Source: Actinobacteria bacterium UBA5182 (lineage in GTDB: Bacteria; Actinomycetota; UBA4738). Taken from it: 9,748 nt of DNA. A program made the position numbers and the translations under genes. Positions 1 through 6,248 of this stretch are shown piece by piece. The stretch is taken from NCBI GenBank assembly GCA_002413185.1, contig DHWM01000023.1, positions 1 to 9,748 on the forward strand, given 5' to 3'. The notes under the pieces were generated by a model, which saw only the letters and a list, made by a program, of their open reading frames with translations, had not been told where the DNA came from and did not search any database. Every line of letters starts with the position of its first letter. The stretch's first letter is position 1.

Positions 1-230
1 ACCAGCAGAGGCTCGATGACCCGCCCGAACTGCGCCCATGCACTGAGCTCCGCGGCCTGGTCATTCACCGTCTTGCGCAGCTCACCCGAGGTCTTCAACG
101 CCTGGTTCGCCTCGGACGTGACCCGGTCGATGAAGCCCTGCTTCACCACCGTCGTCCCGACCAGGATCCCCAGGGCCAGGGCCAGGAAGACGGCCACGAG
201 CGACACCAGGTGGTACCGAAACGAGATCAA
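1..230 (-). CDS. MctB/SteB-family membrane protein (DUF3186), N-terminal part
   Basis: Only the first 76 residues lie in the window; the rest runs off the left edge. The protein begins MISFRYHLVSLVAVFLALAL, the typical opening of the actinobacterial family annotated as copper transporter MctB (Rv1698) or SteB. A single hydrophobic segment at about residues 8-28 is followed by a polar, coiled-coil-like stretch (about 31-65), which fits an inner-membrane anchor with a long extracytoplasmic part. The start is TTG, and its bases overlap the steA stop in the four-base TTGA, so translation is probably coupled to steA. No in-frame ATG or GTG lies close upstream and no good Shine-Dalgarno is visible. 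Family knowledge places the mycobacterial protein in the outer envelope with a role in copper efflux, and the corynebacterial SteB as a membrane partner of SteA in cell separation. Which role applies here is not decidable from this fragment. Confidence 0.88.
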   Translation of the reverse strand, partial: MISFRYHLVSLVAVFLALALGILVGTTVVKQGFIDRVTSEANQALKTSGELRKTVNDQAAELSAWAQFGRVIEPLL

Positions 231-1387
231 TGGGTGATCCGGAACACGAGCTGCCGGAACGACTCGTAGAGAAGCCGGACCCACAGCCGAAGCGGCGGCG
301 AGATCGCCACCACCACCACGATCGCCAGGAGCGCCGAGCTCAGCAGCATCGCCAGGTCGCGGCCGCGGATCCTGTTCCGATACATCCGGGACACGCCCTT
401 TGCGTCGACCAGGATCTCGCCCACCCGGAGCCGAACCAGGAACGTGCTGGCCATCCCCATGCGGCCCTTGTCCAGGAACTCCCGGAGGTTCCCGTGGCTA
501 CCGACGGCCACGATGAGGTCCGCGCCCTTGCCGTGGGCGAGGAGGAACGCCATGTCCTCGCTGGTCCCGGAAACGTTCATCACCGCGTACGGTAGACCGA
601 GTGCGGTGAGCCGTTCGGTTCCCGGGGCGAAGCCGTTTGGATAGCCGTGGACCACCAGCTCCGCACCTCTCGACAACGCGGACTCGGTGACCGAATCCAT
701 GTCGCCGACGATGAGATCCGGCTTGTAGCCGGCCTCGAGGAGCGCGTCGGCTCCGCCGTCCACGCCCACCAGGATCGGCCGAACCTCCCGGATGTAGGAG
801 CGGAGCGCCCCGAGGTCCTCCTTGTAGTGATAGCCCCGGACCACCACCAGGACGTGCCGTCCCGACAGGTCGTGGCGCAGGTCGGGTAGCCCGGATCCTC
901 CGAACAGCAAGTCGCGTTCCCTCGCCATGAACTCGAGGGTGTTTTCGGCGAAGCTTTCGAATTGCTCAGCCAGCCGCTGGCGGGCCACGTCCATCTCGGC
1001 CAGGACGGATTCGGTGCTCTGGCGGATCCCCACGGCGGCGAGCTGGTCGCTCACGTAGACCCGGTCGCCCTCCACGCGCACAGGGTCGCCCTCCTTCACC
1101 TTCGCCATGAGCAGCTTGCCCACACTGTCCACCAGGGGGATGCCGTGCTCGACCAGGATCAGCGGCCCCAGGTTCGGGTACCGGCCGGTGATGGAGCGAG
1201 CCGCGTTCACCACCGCCGAGACACCGCGCTCGACCAGGCCCTCGGCCGAGACACGGTCGAGGTCGTCGTGGTCGATCACGGCCACCTCACCCGGTTGGAT
1301 GCGACGCAGGAGGTTCTTCGTCCGGCGATCCACCCTGGCCAGATGAACGGCGACCTTCGGCCGGCGTCTAGAGACTCGAAGGGCCAA
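227..1387 (-). CDS. steA: SteA-like cytokinesis/envelope protein with thiamin pyrophosphokinase-like fold
   Basis: A 386-residue protein matching the actinobacterial SteA family (Rv1697-like). The N-terminal family signature is clear: ARVDRRTK (17-24), GEVAVIDH with DDLDR (33-45) and SITGRYPNLGP (65-75). The middle and C-terminal half resemble the thiamin pyrophosphokinase catalytic fold, with VGVDGGAD (207-214) and GDMDS (228-232). A single hydrophobic helix at about 345-363 near the C terminus suggests membrane anchoring. In Corynebacterium, SteA and SteB act in daughter-cell separation; I infer a similar role. The start is taken as TTG at 1387-1385 because AGGA lies nine bases upstream and it keeps the whole conserved N terminus. 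The nearby ATG at 1397 is out of frame, and the next in-frame GTG would cut into ARVDRR. The gene sits 11 bases after nadK and overlaps the next gene by four bases. In many actinobacteria recN lies between nadK and this gene; it is absent here. Confidence 0.9.
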   Translation of the reverse strand: MALRVSRRRPKVAVHLARVDRRTKNLLRRIQPGEVAVIDHDDLDRVSAEGLVERGVSAVVNAARSITGRYPNLGPLILVEHGIPLVDSVGKLLMAKVKEGDPVRVEGDRVYVSDQLAAVGIRQSTESVLAEMDVARQRLAEQFESFAENTLEFMARERDLLFGGSGLPDLRHDLSGRHVLVVVRGYHYKEDLGALRSYIREVRPILVGVDGGADALLEAGYKPDLIVGDMDSVTESALSRGAELVVHGYPNGFAPGTERLTALGLPYAVMNVSGTSEDMAFLLAHGKGADLIVAVGSHGNLREFLDKGRMGMASTFLVRLRVGEILVDAKGVSRMYRNRIRGRDLAMLLSSALLAIVVVVAISPPLRLWVRLLYESFRQLVFRITH

Positions 1388-1398
1388 CGCACCCCATC

Positions 1399-2289
1399 CT
1401 AGACGCCGACGTCTCCGTGGGGGGCTGCGCCGGGGAGCGAGAACTTCTCCCGAAGCAGCGCGAAGAACGTCGGGGAGCCTTCTCGGCGGACCAGCCGGGC
1501 GGGGCGAGGAGCGGCCCGGATCAGGACCTTCGAACCGACCGGCAGCTCCGGCCCCGCCTGGCCGTCGGCCGAAAGCAGGCCGGGCTCGTCGCCCAGAACC
1601 TCCAGCGTGACCTCCTCTTCGGCACCCAGCACGATCGAACGATCGAACACCATGTGCGGGGAAACCGGGGTGAGCAGGATGCAGGGAACCTTCGGCGAAA
1701 TCACCGGGCCTCGGGCGGAGAACGAATAGGCCGTGGACCCCGTGGGCGTGGCCACCATTACCCCGTCGGCCGAGAAGGTGGTAACATGCTCGGCCCCCAC
1801 CGTCGCCTTCACCGTGATCAGGCGATGCCTCGCGCTCTTCTCCAAAATCACCTCGTTGAGCGCCCACAGGCTCCGGGGGTGACTGGTGGCATGGCCCGGC
1901 TCGGCCACCAGCGCCAGGCGATTCTCCGTGAGCATCGTGCCGTGCAGCAACCGGGTCAGAAGGTCCGGCGCCTCATCGGGATCGATCTCCGTGAGGAATC
2001 CCAGGTGACCGACCTTCACGCCGAGGAGCGGCACGTCGGCCGGTCCTGCGAGCTGCGCGGCTCGAAGCAGGGTGCCATCGCCTCCCACGGACAGCACGAG
2101 GTCGAGGCCCTCGGCGAACCGATCGGCAGCGCATCGCTCGTCGGCCGCGACCGGTTCATCGTCCAGGCACCGTGTGGTCACCCCGTTGGCTCGGAGCCAG
2201 TCCTGGAGCGCCCCGCCCGCCCGCACGGCGCTGGGCCTCCCGCTGTGCACGACCAGCCCCACCGTCCTGATGCGGGCGCGTTCAGCCAT
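1399..2289 (-). CDS. nadK: NAD kinase (ATP/polyphosphate NAD kinase)
   Basis: Phosphorylates NAD to NADP in the cytosol, the only route to NADP in most bacteria. The 296-residue product has the usual family length. The NAD kinase signature GGDGT is at residues 69-73, with D71 the expected catalytic aspartate. It is followed by the conserved segment VKVGHLGFLTE (91-101), the NAD-binding NE pair (145-146), the TFSADG segment (171-176) and TPTGSTAYSFSARGP (181-195). The start is ATG at 2289-2287, preceded by AGGGG, giving MAERARIRTVGLVVHSGR. The open frame continues 47 codons further upstream, but that part lies inside tlyA and looks non-coding. The start overlaps the tlyA stop by eight bases (ATGGCTGA), so the two are very likely translated together. 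The tlyA-nadK pairing is the standard actinobacterial arrangement. Confidence 0.96.
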   Translation of the reverse strand: MAERARIRTVGLVVHSGRPSAVRAGGALQDWLRANGVTTRCLDDEPVAADERCAADRFAEGLDLVLSVGGDGTLLRAAQLAGPADVPLLGVKVGHLGFLTEIDPDEAPDLLTRLLHGTMLTENRLALVAEPGHATSHPRSLWALNEVILEKSARHRLITVKATVGAEHVTTFSADGVMVATPTGSTAYSFSARGPVISPKVPCILLTPVSPHMVFDRSIVLGAEEEVTLEVLGDEPGLLSADGQAGPELPVGSKVLIRAAPRPARLVRREGSPTFFALLREKFSLPGAAPHGDVGV

Positions 2290-3091
2290 CCGCCCCTGCC
2301 AGCCTCGAAGCCTCCTCGACGGCGCCCTCGACCCGATCGCCGAACGCTGCTGGCGAGCTTCCCCCTCGTTTCGCCCGGAGCAGGAACTCAGCGTTTCCCG
2401 CCGGGCCCAGCAGCGGCGAAGCCATCGCATCGAGAGGCGCCGCCCCGTGTTCGCGGAACGCGCCTACCACCGAGACCACCACGTCTCGCCAAGCCGTGGG
2501 GCTCGACACGACGCCACCTCGCCCGACGAGGCTACGCCCCGCCTCGAACTGCGGCTTCACCAGCGCCACGAACTCGGCGTCATGGGCCGAACACGCCACC
2601 AGCGCCGGCAGCACCGTGAGCAGCGAGATGAACGACACGTCCACAGTCACCATCTCCGGTCGATACGGGAGGTCGCCGGGGCGGAGGGCTCTGACGTTCG
2701 TCCGTTCCAACACGGTGACCCGGGGATCCTCGCGGAGCCGCCAGTCGAGCTGCCCGTAGCCGACGTCCACCGCGACGACATGCTCGGCACCGTGCGCAAG
2801 GAGGCAATCCGTGAAGCCACCAGTGGATGCCCCGGCGTCCAGCACTTTCAGTCCGGTGACGTCGATCCCGAACCGGTCCAGCGCGGCCTCCAGCTTCTCC
2901 CCCCCACGAGACACGAACCGCCGGGCAGGCGCGACCAGCACGATGGGCTCATCCGTGAGCACGAGGGTCGCCGTCTTGACCACCGGTCGCCCTCCCACCA
3001 CGACGTTTCCCGACCGGATGGCCATGGCCGCTTCAGTCCGAGTGGCCGCCATGCCGCGACGGACCATCTCCACGTCCAGCCTTCGGCGCAC
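2282..3091 (-). CDS. tlyA: TlyA 16S/23S rRNA 2'-O-methyltransferase
   Basis: A 269-residue SAM-dependent methyltransferase. In mycobacteria TlyA methylates cytidines of 16S rRNA (C1409) and 23S rRNA (C1920), and its loss gives capreomycin resistance. An N-terminal S4 RNA-binding domain covers about 1-60 (RRRLDVEMVRRG, then SGNVVVGGRPV). The SAM-binding motif is VLDAGASTGGFTD (83-95). The K-D-K-E tetrad of this family is present as K66 (SRGGEK), D151 (VDVSF), K179 (LVKPQF) and E235 (GNAEF), with the same spacing as in the M. tuberculosis enzyme. The older 'hemolysin' label for the family is probably misleading. The start is GTG at 3091; it is needed to keep the complete S4 motif. It has no clear Shine-Dalgarno, and a TAA stop in another frame directly abuts it. 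First gene of the tlyA-nadK-steA-mctB unit. Which TlyA subtype it is, and thus whether both rRNAs are targets, cannot be told. Confidence 0.95.
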   Translation of the reverse strand: MRRRLDVEMVRRGMAATRTEAAMAIRSGNVVVGGRPVVKTATLVLTDEPIVLVAPARRFVSRGGEKLEAALDRFGIDVTGLKVLDAGASTGGFTDCLLAHGAEHVVAVDVGYGQLDWRLREDPRVTVLERTNVRALRPGDLPYRPEMVTVDVSFISLLTVLPALVACSAHDAEFVALVKPQFEAGRSLVGRGGVVSSPTAWRDVVVSVVGAFREHGAAPLDAMASPLLGPAGNAEFLLRAKRGGSSPAAFGDRVEGAVEEASRLAGADG

Positions 3092-3100
3092 TTACCCGGA

Positions 3101-3162
3101 CGTCGCGTTGGGCGAGACCCTCTTCGCCCTGGAACGCGCGTCGCCCATCACGTTGGGCAAGA
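3101..3162. repeat. Two imperfect 17-bp direct repeats in the tlyA/SCP2 divergent spacer
   Basis: The copies are at 3101-3117 (CGTCGCGTTGGGCGAGA) and 3146-3162 (CATCACGTTGGGCAAGA). They match at 14 of 17 positions and all three differences are G/A transitions. The centre-to-centre distance is 45 bp. The second copy ends about 31 bp before the plus-strand TATAAT box and overlaps the minus-strand -10 candidate. They could be binding sites for a regulator acting on both promoters, but two copies of a short repeat in GC-rich DNA may also arise by chance. I do not recognise the motif. Confidence 0.35.
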
Positions 3163-3193
3163 GGATAGCAACGGGCCGCTCGCCCGGCGTGGG

Positions 3194-3199
3194 TATAAT
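3194..3199 (+). promoter_or_regulatory. -10 box of the SCP2-rhomboid operon
   Basis: A perfect TATAAT hexamer in GC-rich surroundings, pointing toward the SCP2 and rhomboid genes. The predicted transcript start is near 3206, seven bases before ATG 3213 and about 58 bases before GTG 3264. No good -35 hexamer is found at 16-18 bp upstream, so the assignment rests on the -10 box and its position. Confidence 0.6.
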
Positions 3200-3263
3200 C
3201 CGCGCCGCCGCGATGGGGCGGCCGCAGGTCAACGTCCGGTTCGGTCGACTCAACGGGGGCTCG

Positions 3264-3614
3264 GTGGCCACCAAACGACAGGTCGAGCAGAAGCTTCGAC
3301 AGTTGATCAAGCAGCTCGACGAAGCCGACGTCCAGGTCCACGGAACCCTCACCGAAGCGCTCCCGGAGTCGCGGATCATCCAGGTCACCATCCCGGACAT
3401 CGACGCCACTTACTGGACCGAGCTGTCCGGGGGACGGATGGGACCTCTTCACTCCGGCGCTCCCCGTCAGTCGGAGATCCAGATACGGGTCTCCAGCGAC
3501 AACCTGGTCGAGCTGGTCGAAGGCCGGCGCTCGCTGTTCTCGGCGTTCGTGGCCGGGCAGGTCAAGATCGACGCGAGCTTCAGCGACATGATGAAGCTTC
3601 GAAGGCTGGCCTGA
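3264..3614 (+). CDS. SCP2 sterol-binding-domain-like protein
   Basis: A 116-residue protein that starts ATKRQVEQKLRQLIKQLDEA. The C-terminal half (about 72-112) resembles an SCP2-type lipid-binding module: a strand (IQIRVSSDN), a helix (LVELVEGRRSLFSAF) and VAGQVKIDAS. Known SCP2 domains bind lipids or acyl chains in a hydrophobic cavity; the ligand here is unknown. No signal peptide is seen, so it is probably cytoplasmic. I chose GTG 3264 because GGGGG lies four bases upstream and the upstream part does not look like a folded segment. The in-frame ATG at 3213 is a real alternative: it would add 17 residues and sits just after the TATAAT box. The rhomboid gene begins one base after this stop, so the two form an operon. 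Such SCP2-like genes occur near tlyA in some actinobacteria, as far as I recall. Confidence 0.72.
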   Translation: MATKRQVEQKLRQLIKQLDEADVQVHGTLTEALPESRIIQVTIPDIDATYWTELSGGRMGPLHSGAPRQSEIQIRVSSDNLVELVEGRRSLFSAFVAGQVKIDASFSDMMKLRRLA

Positions 3615-3615
3615 C

Positions 3616-4503
3616 GTGATCCCGATCCGGGACGAGAATCCCACCACCCGGACGCCCTACGTCACGCTGGCGATCATCGCGTTGAACCTGCTCGCCTTCC
3701 TGCTGTGGGAGCCCACCTTCTCGAACTCCGAGGCCCGACAGGAGGCGTTCTTCTTCTGCCACAGCGAGATCCCCTACGAGGTGATCCATCACACCAGCCT
3801 GGCCGAGGGCGGGCCTGATGCGCGGGCGGCGATCGATCATGCCGATCTGGGTGTGAGCGGACGGGCGCTCCAGAGGTTCCTGCTGGAACGGTGCCCCCAC
3901 AAGAACTGGCTGTTCTCGGTGTTCACGGCGATGTTCCTGCATGCCGGGTGGTTGCACATCGGGGGGAACCTCCTGTTCCTGTGGGTCTTCGGCAACAACG
4001 TCGAAGACAAGCTGAGGCCGCTCCGGTTCTTCCTGTTCTACATCGCCAGCGGCATCGTGGCCGCGGTCGTACAGACGGCCATCGTGCACTCCGGGACCGA
4101 CGCCGTTCTGCCGAACCTGGGCGCCTCGGGCGCCATCGCCGGCGTCCTGGGCGCCTATCTCCTCATGTTCCCGAGACGGCGGGTGCTCACCGTGATCCTG
4201 TTCTTCATCATCACGGCGATCTATGTCCCGGCGTTCGTCGTGTTGGGAGCGTGGTTCGTGTTGCAATTCTTCAACGGGGTCCTGGCGCTGTCCAAGAACG
4301 TCAACGTGGGGGGTGGGGTGGCCGTGTGGGCCCACATCGGTGGATTCGCCTTCGGCGCGCTGATGGCCCTGCTGTTCTTCCCGAAGGAGCGGTTCGGTGC
4401 GCGTCCTCCGCCGCCCCGGCCGGACTTCCTGGGGCGGCGGAGGGGCTGGGGGCGCCGTGCCGCTCCCCCTCCGCCGCCGCCTCCACCTGCCGGCTGGCCC
4501 TAG
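3616..4503 (+). CDS. Rhomboid-family intramembrane serine protease
   Basis: A 295-residue multi-pass membrane protein that should cleave transmembrane substrates inside the lipid bilayer. The catalytic pair is visible: S171 in GASG (169-172) and H240 in AHIGGFAFG (239-247). The family segment FLHAGWLHIGGNLLFLWVFG (107-126) carries the expected H109, H114 and N118. Hydrophobic segments lie at roughly 16-32, 99-127, 137-153, 167-185, 190-225 and 237-255. A 60-residue polar loop follows the first helix (35-95), with cysteines at 48 and 93. The tail after about 258 is cytosolic-looking, basic and proline-rich, with a run of eight prolines near the end. The start is GTG, one base after the SCP2 stop and without a strong Shine-Dalgarno, so coupling to the upstream gene is likely. 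The substrate is unknown. It ends 13 bases before the converging HAD gene. Confidence 0.92.
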   Translation: MIPIRDENPTTRTPYVTLAIIALNLLAFLLWEPTFSNSEARQEAFFFCHSEIPYEVIHHTSLAEGGPDARAAIDHADLGVSGRALQRFLLERCPHKNWLFSVFTAMFLHAGWLHIGGNLLFLWVFGNNVEDKLRPLRFFLFYIASGIVAAVVQTAIVHSGTDAVLPNLGASGAIAGVLGAYLLMFPRRRVLTVILFFIITAIYVPAFVVLGAWFVLQFFNGVLALSKNVNVGGGVAVWAHIGGFAFGALMALLFFPKERFGARPPPPRPDFLGRRRGWGRRAAPPPPPPPPAGWP

Positions 4504-4516
4504 GACTCGTTCGGCG

Positions 4517-5785
4517 TCACAGGTCGAGCATCATGGCCGGCGCCGAGGCACAGTCCTGACCGCCGCGGGTGGTCGTGTCCACGGCCTCCGGAAGAGCGTC
4601 GCGATCGACCGGCCTGAATCCGAGGCGAGCGAAGAACGGCTCCGCGGTCTCGGTGAACAACGACACGGTGAACAGCGCGAGGTCCCGGGCCCTGGCGATG
4701 GCGGCGGCCACGGTGAGCGTCCCGATGCCGGTGGTTCGAAGGTCGTCCCGCACCGCAACAGAACGCAGGATCCCGTGCTCGCCCGCCCGCTGGAGGCGCG
4801 CCGTGGCAACGACCTGCTCCCTCGGGTCCGCCTGCCCCACCACCATCGAGAAGAGGACCCGGGGGTCGTTGAGGCCGGAATCCACGCGGAGCCCGGCCGA
4901 GGTCAGCAACGAGGCGATCCCCGGCCGGTCCGACGGCGTGGCCGTCCGGAAGACCACTCTCGGCCGATCTTGGAGCACCGCGCCGAGGTCCCACCCAACG
5001 TACGTCGGGCGCGACGGTCCGCGGAGCATGTCATGGGGGGCCGAAGCGCCACTCAGCACCAGCAGCGAGTCCCACCCCATCGCCGCCGCCCCGGCCACAT
5101 CGGTGTCGAGCCGATCGCCCACAACCAGCGGATGCACTGCCCCGGTCACCTTCGCGGCGGCGTCGAACAGGGGACGGGCCGGCTTGCCCACGACGGTGGG
5201 AACGGCCCCCGTGGTGGTCACGACGGCCGCGAGGATCGCCCCGGCTCCCGGCCACAGACCATCAGGCGCGGGGTAGGAGGAGTCGGCGTTGGTCGCCACC
5301 AGGCGGGCTCCAGCTTGGACCAGCAGCGACGCGGTTCGAAGCTTCCCATAATCCACTGAGCGATCCCATCCCACGATCACCAGGTCCGTGGTGGCGGGGG
5401 GCGGTTCGTCCTCCACGACCCTCACCCCGATGGCACCAAGAGCCTCCAGGATCCCCTGTTCGCCGATGACGAACGCGGACATACCGGCGGCGCCTTCGTC
5501 CTCGAGCATGGCGGCCGTGGCCACCCCCGACGTGAGGATCTCCTCCGGCCCGGCCTCGATCCCCAAACTGGCCAGCTTGTCGACGACCTGGCGAGGCGTC
5601 TTGCTGGAGTTGTTCGTGAGGAACAGGAGGTTCGAGCCCGACAGGCGGAGCCGTTCGATCACCTCGGGCATCGAAGGGATCACCTGATCGCCCCGGTAGA
5701 TCACGCCGTCCAGATCGACGAACAGCCCGTCGTAGCGGGCCGCGAGGGTGTGGGCAAGATCGGTCAACTCACCACCGTCCGCCAT
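4517..5785 (-). CDS. HAD-IIA phosphatase fused to a C-terminal GNAT acetyltransferase domain
   Basis: A 422-residue two-domain protein. Residues 15-255 form a NagD-type HAD-IIA phosphatase: motif I DLDGV (24-28, nucleophile D24 and acid D26), motif II LTNNSS (56-61), motif III K201 (VGKP) and motif IV GDRLDTD (223-229). Residues about 276-422 resemble a GNAT acetyltransferase: SVAVRDDLRTTGIGT (342-356) contains the acetyl-CoA loop R-x-x-G-x-G, followed by FFARLGF (384-390). Its tail is reminiscent of ArsN2-like GNAT proteins. In M. tuberculosis the HAD protein at this locus (Rv1692) is reported as a glycerol-3-phosphate phosphatase, and I recall a GNAT-like region in it; the substrate here is inferred only by analogy. 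The start is ATG 5785, with AAGGA five bases upstream; the longer open frame beyond it lies in the TPR gene. It follows that gene by 37 bases and is probably co-transcribed with it. Confidence 0.93.
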   Translation of the reverse strand: MADGGELTDLAHTLAARYDGLFVDLDGVIYRGDQVIPSMPEVIERLRLSGSNLLFLTNNSSKTPRQVVDKLASLGIEAGPEEILTSGVATAAMLEDEGAAGMSAFVIGEQGILEALGAIGVRVVEDEPPPATTDLVIVGWDRSVDYGKLRTASLLVQAGARLVATNADSSYPAPDGLWPGAGAILAAVVTTTGAVPTVVGKPARPLFDAAAKVTGAVHPLVVGDRLDTDVAGAAAMGWDSLLVLSGASAPHDMLRGPSRPTYVGWDLGAVLQDRPRVVFRTATPSDRPGIASLLTSAGLRVDSGLNDPRVLFSMVVGQADPREQVVATARLQRAGEHGILRSVAVRDDLRTTGIGTLTVAAAIARARDLALFTVSLFTETAEPFFARLGFRPVDRDALPEAVDTTTRGGQDCASAPAMMLDL

Positions 5786-5822
5786 ACGGATCCTTCCTCG
5801 GCCCCTGTCGCAACGGTCATGG

Positions 5823-6197
5823 TCAGCCCGCGATGCGGACGAGCGCTTCCCTGTACTCGTCGGAGCCCGGCCGCATGGCGATGGCCAGCTTGAGATGTGC
5901 GATGGCACGGGTCCGTTGTCCGGTTCGAGCGCAGGCAAGGGCCAGCCCGAAGTGGGCGTAGTCGTTGACCGGATCGATCTGGACGGCCTTGGCGAACTCC
6001 CGGCGGGCTGGCTTGGTGCGTCCCGACAGGAAAAGGGCCCGGGCCAGCGTCTCCCGAATCGACCCCTTCTCCGGCTCGAGCAGCTTGGCCCTCCCCAGAA
6101 GCATGGCGGCCTGGTGTGGATGGCCCGTGCGGAGGAATTCCCGGGCACGCTCCACCAACTCGTAGACGCTGGGATCCTGGCCTTCAGCGTCGCTCAT
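5823..6197 (-). CDS. Small tetratricopeptide (TPR) repeat protein
   Basis: A 124-residue soluble protein made almost entirely of three consecutive 34-residue TPR units at about 11-44, 45-78 and 79-112. Each unit shows the usual small and aromatic spacing and ends near a proline (LLEPEK, QIDPVN, AMRPGS). TPR proteins act as protein-protein adaptors; no partner is apparent. There is no signal peptide or membrane segment. The start is taken as ATG 6197 (MSDAEGQDPS). ATG 6209 is in frame four codons earlier and cannot be excluded, as neither has a strong Shine-Dalgarno. It is upstream of the HAD-GNAT gene in the same direction and divergent from the DUF1015 gene. It is distinct from the larger TPR protein at 8840-9634, which is the better match to the conserved TPR gene of this actinobacterial locus. 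Confidence 0.85.
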   Translation of the reverse strand: MSDAEGQDPSVYELVERAREFLRTGHPHQAAMLLGRAKLLEPEKGSIRETLARALFLSGRTKPARREFAKAVQIDPVNDYAHFGLALACARTGQRTRAIAHLKLAIAMRPGSDEYREALVRIAG

Positions 6198-6234
6198 CGG
6201 AAGGTCCATTCTCGGTTGTGTTCGTCCCCGATTG

Positions 6235-6240
6235 TCTATA
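6235..6240 (-). promoter_or_regulatory. Candidate -10 box for the small TPR/HAD-GNAT unit
   Basis: Read on the minus strand, TATAGA (6240 down to 6235) lies about 26 to 38 bases before the two possible TPR start codons, giving a predicted transcript start near 6228. It overlaps the plus-strand TATAAA box of the DUF1015 gene, so only one polymerase could occupy the spot at a time. No clear -35 is seen. Confidence 0.35.
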
Positions 6241-6242
6241 AA
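6237..6242 (+). promoter_or_regulatory. -10 box of the DUF1015 gene, implying a leaderless mRNA
   Basis: TATAAA at 6237-6242, with TG at 6233-6234 resembling an extended -10 of a register shifted by one base (CTATAA at 6236-6241). A transcript start seven bases after the box would fall exactly on the GTG start at 6249. The nearby AGAGG is only two bases from that GTG, too close for a normal Shine-Dalgarno, which supports leaderless initiation. Confidence 0.55.
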
Positions 6243-6248
6243 GAGGTC

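Larger units (their letters stand above)
3092..3263. other. Divergent intergenic region between tlyA and the SCP2 gene
   Basis: About 170 bases separate the two divergent start codons, the longest non-coding stretch in the window. It contains a perfect plus-strand TATAAT, a weaker minus-strand -10 candidate (TATCCT, 3167 down to 3162), two imperfect copies of a 17-bp direct repeat, and a possible 18-codon minus-strand ORF that ends against the tlyA start. No RNA structure or riboswitch class is recognisable. If the SCP2 protein starts at ATG 3213 rather than GTG 3264, the region is about 50 bases shorter. Confidence 0.6.

Noticed and set aside
1388..1867. N-terminal extension of SteA to 546 residues
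   Set aside because: The extra 160 residues lie inside nadK and show no family similarity; the SteA family begins close to ARVDRR.
2282..3091. TlyA as a hemolysin or toxin
   Set aside because: The complete S4 domain and K-D-K-E methyltransferase tetrad mark it as an rRNA methyltransferase.
2072..3619. A 515-codon plus-strand open frame across nadK, tlyA and the SCP2 gene
   Set aside because: It runs antisense to tlyA and nadK, which have complete catalytic motifs, and is out of frame with the SCP2 gene. Composition is low-complexity Arg/His/Pro.
4517..4960. Arsenic-resistance function from the ArsN2-like domain
   Set aside because: The similarity is limited to the acetyltransferase fold and tail; no arsC, arsB or arsR gene is nearby and the domain is fused to a metabolic phosphatase.
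4397..5359. A 320-codon plus-strand open frame opposite the HAD-GNAT gene
   Set aside because: It overlaps the end of the rhomboid gene and most of the HAD-GNAT gene, its product is Arg/Gly/His-rich with no domain, and the opposite strand has full HAD motifs. It is a GC-rich shadow frame.
5748..6248. N-terminal extension of the DUF1015 protein
   Set aside because: It would overlap the divergent TPR gene and the start of the HAD gene, and the promoter lies inside it.
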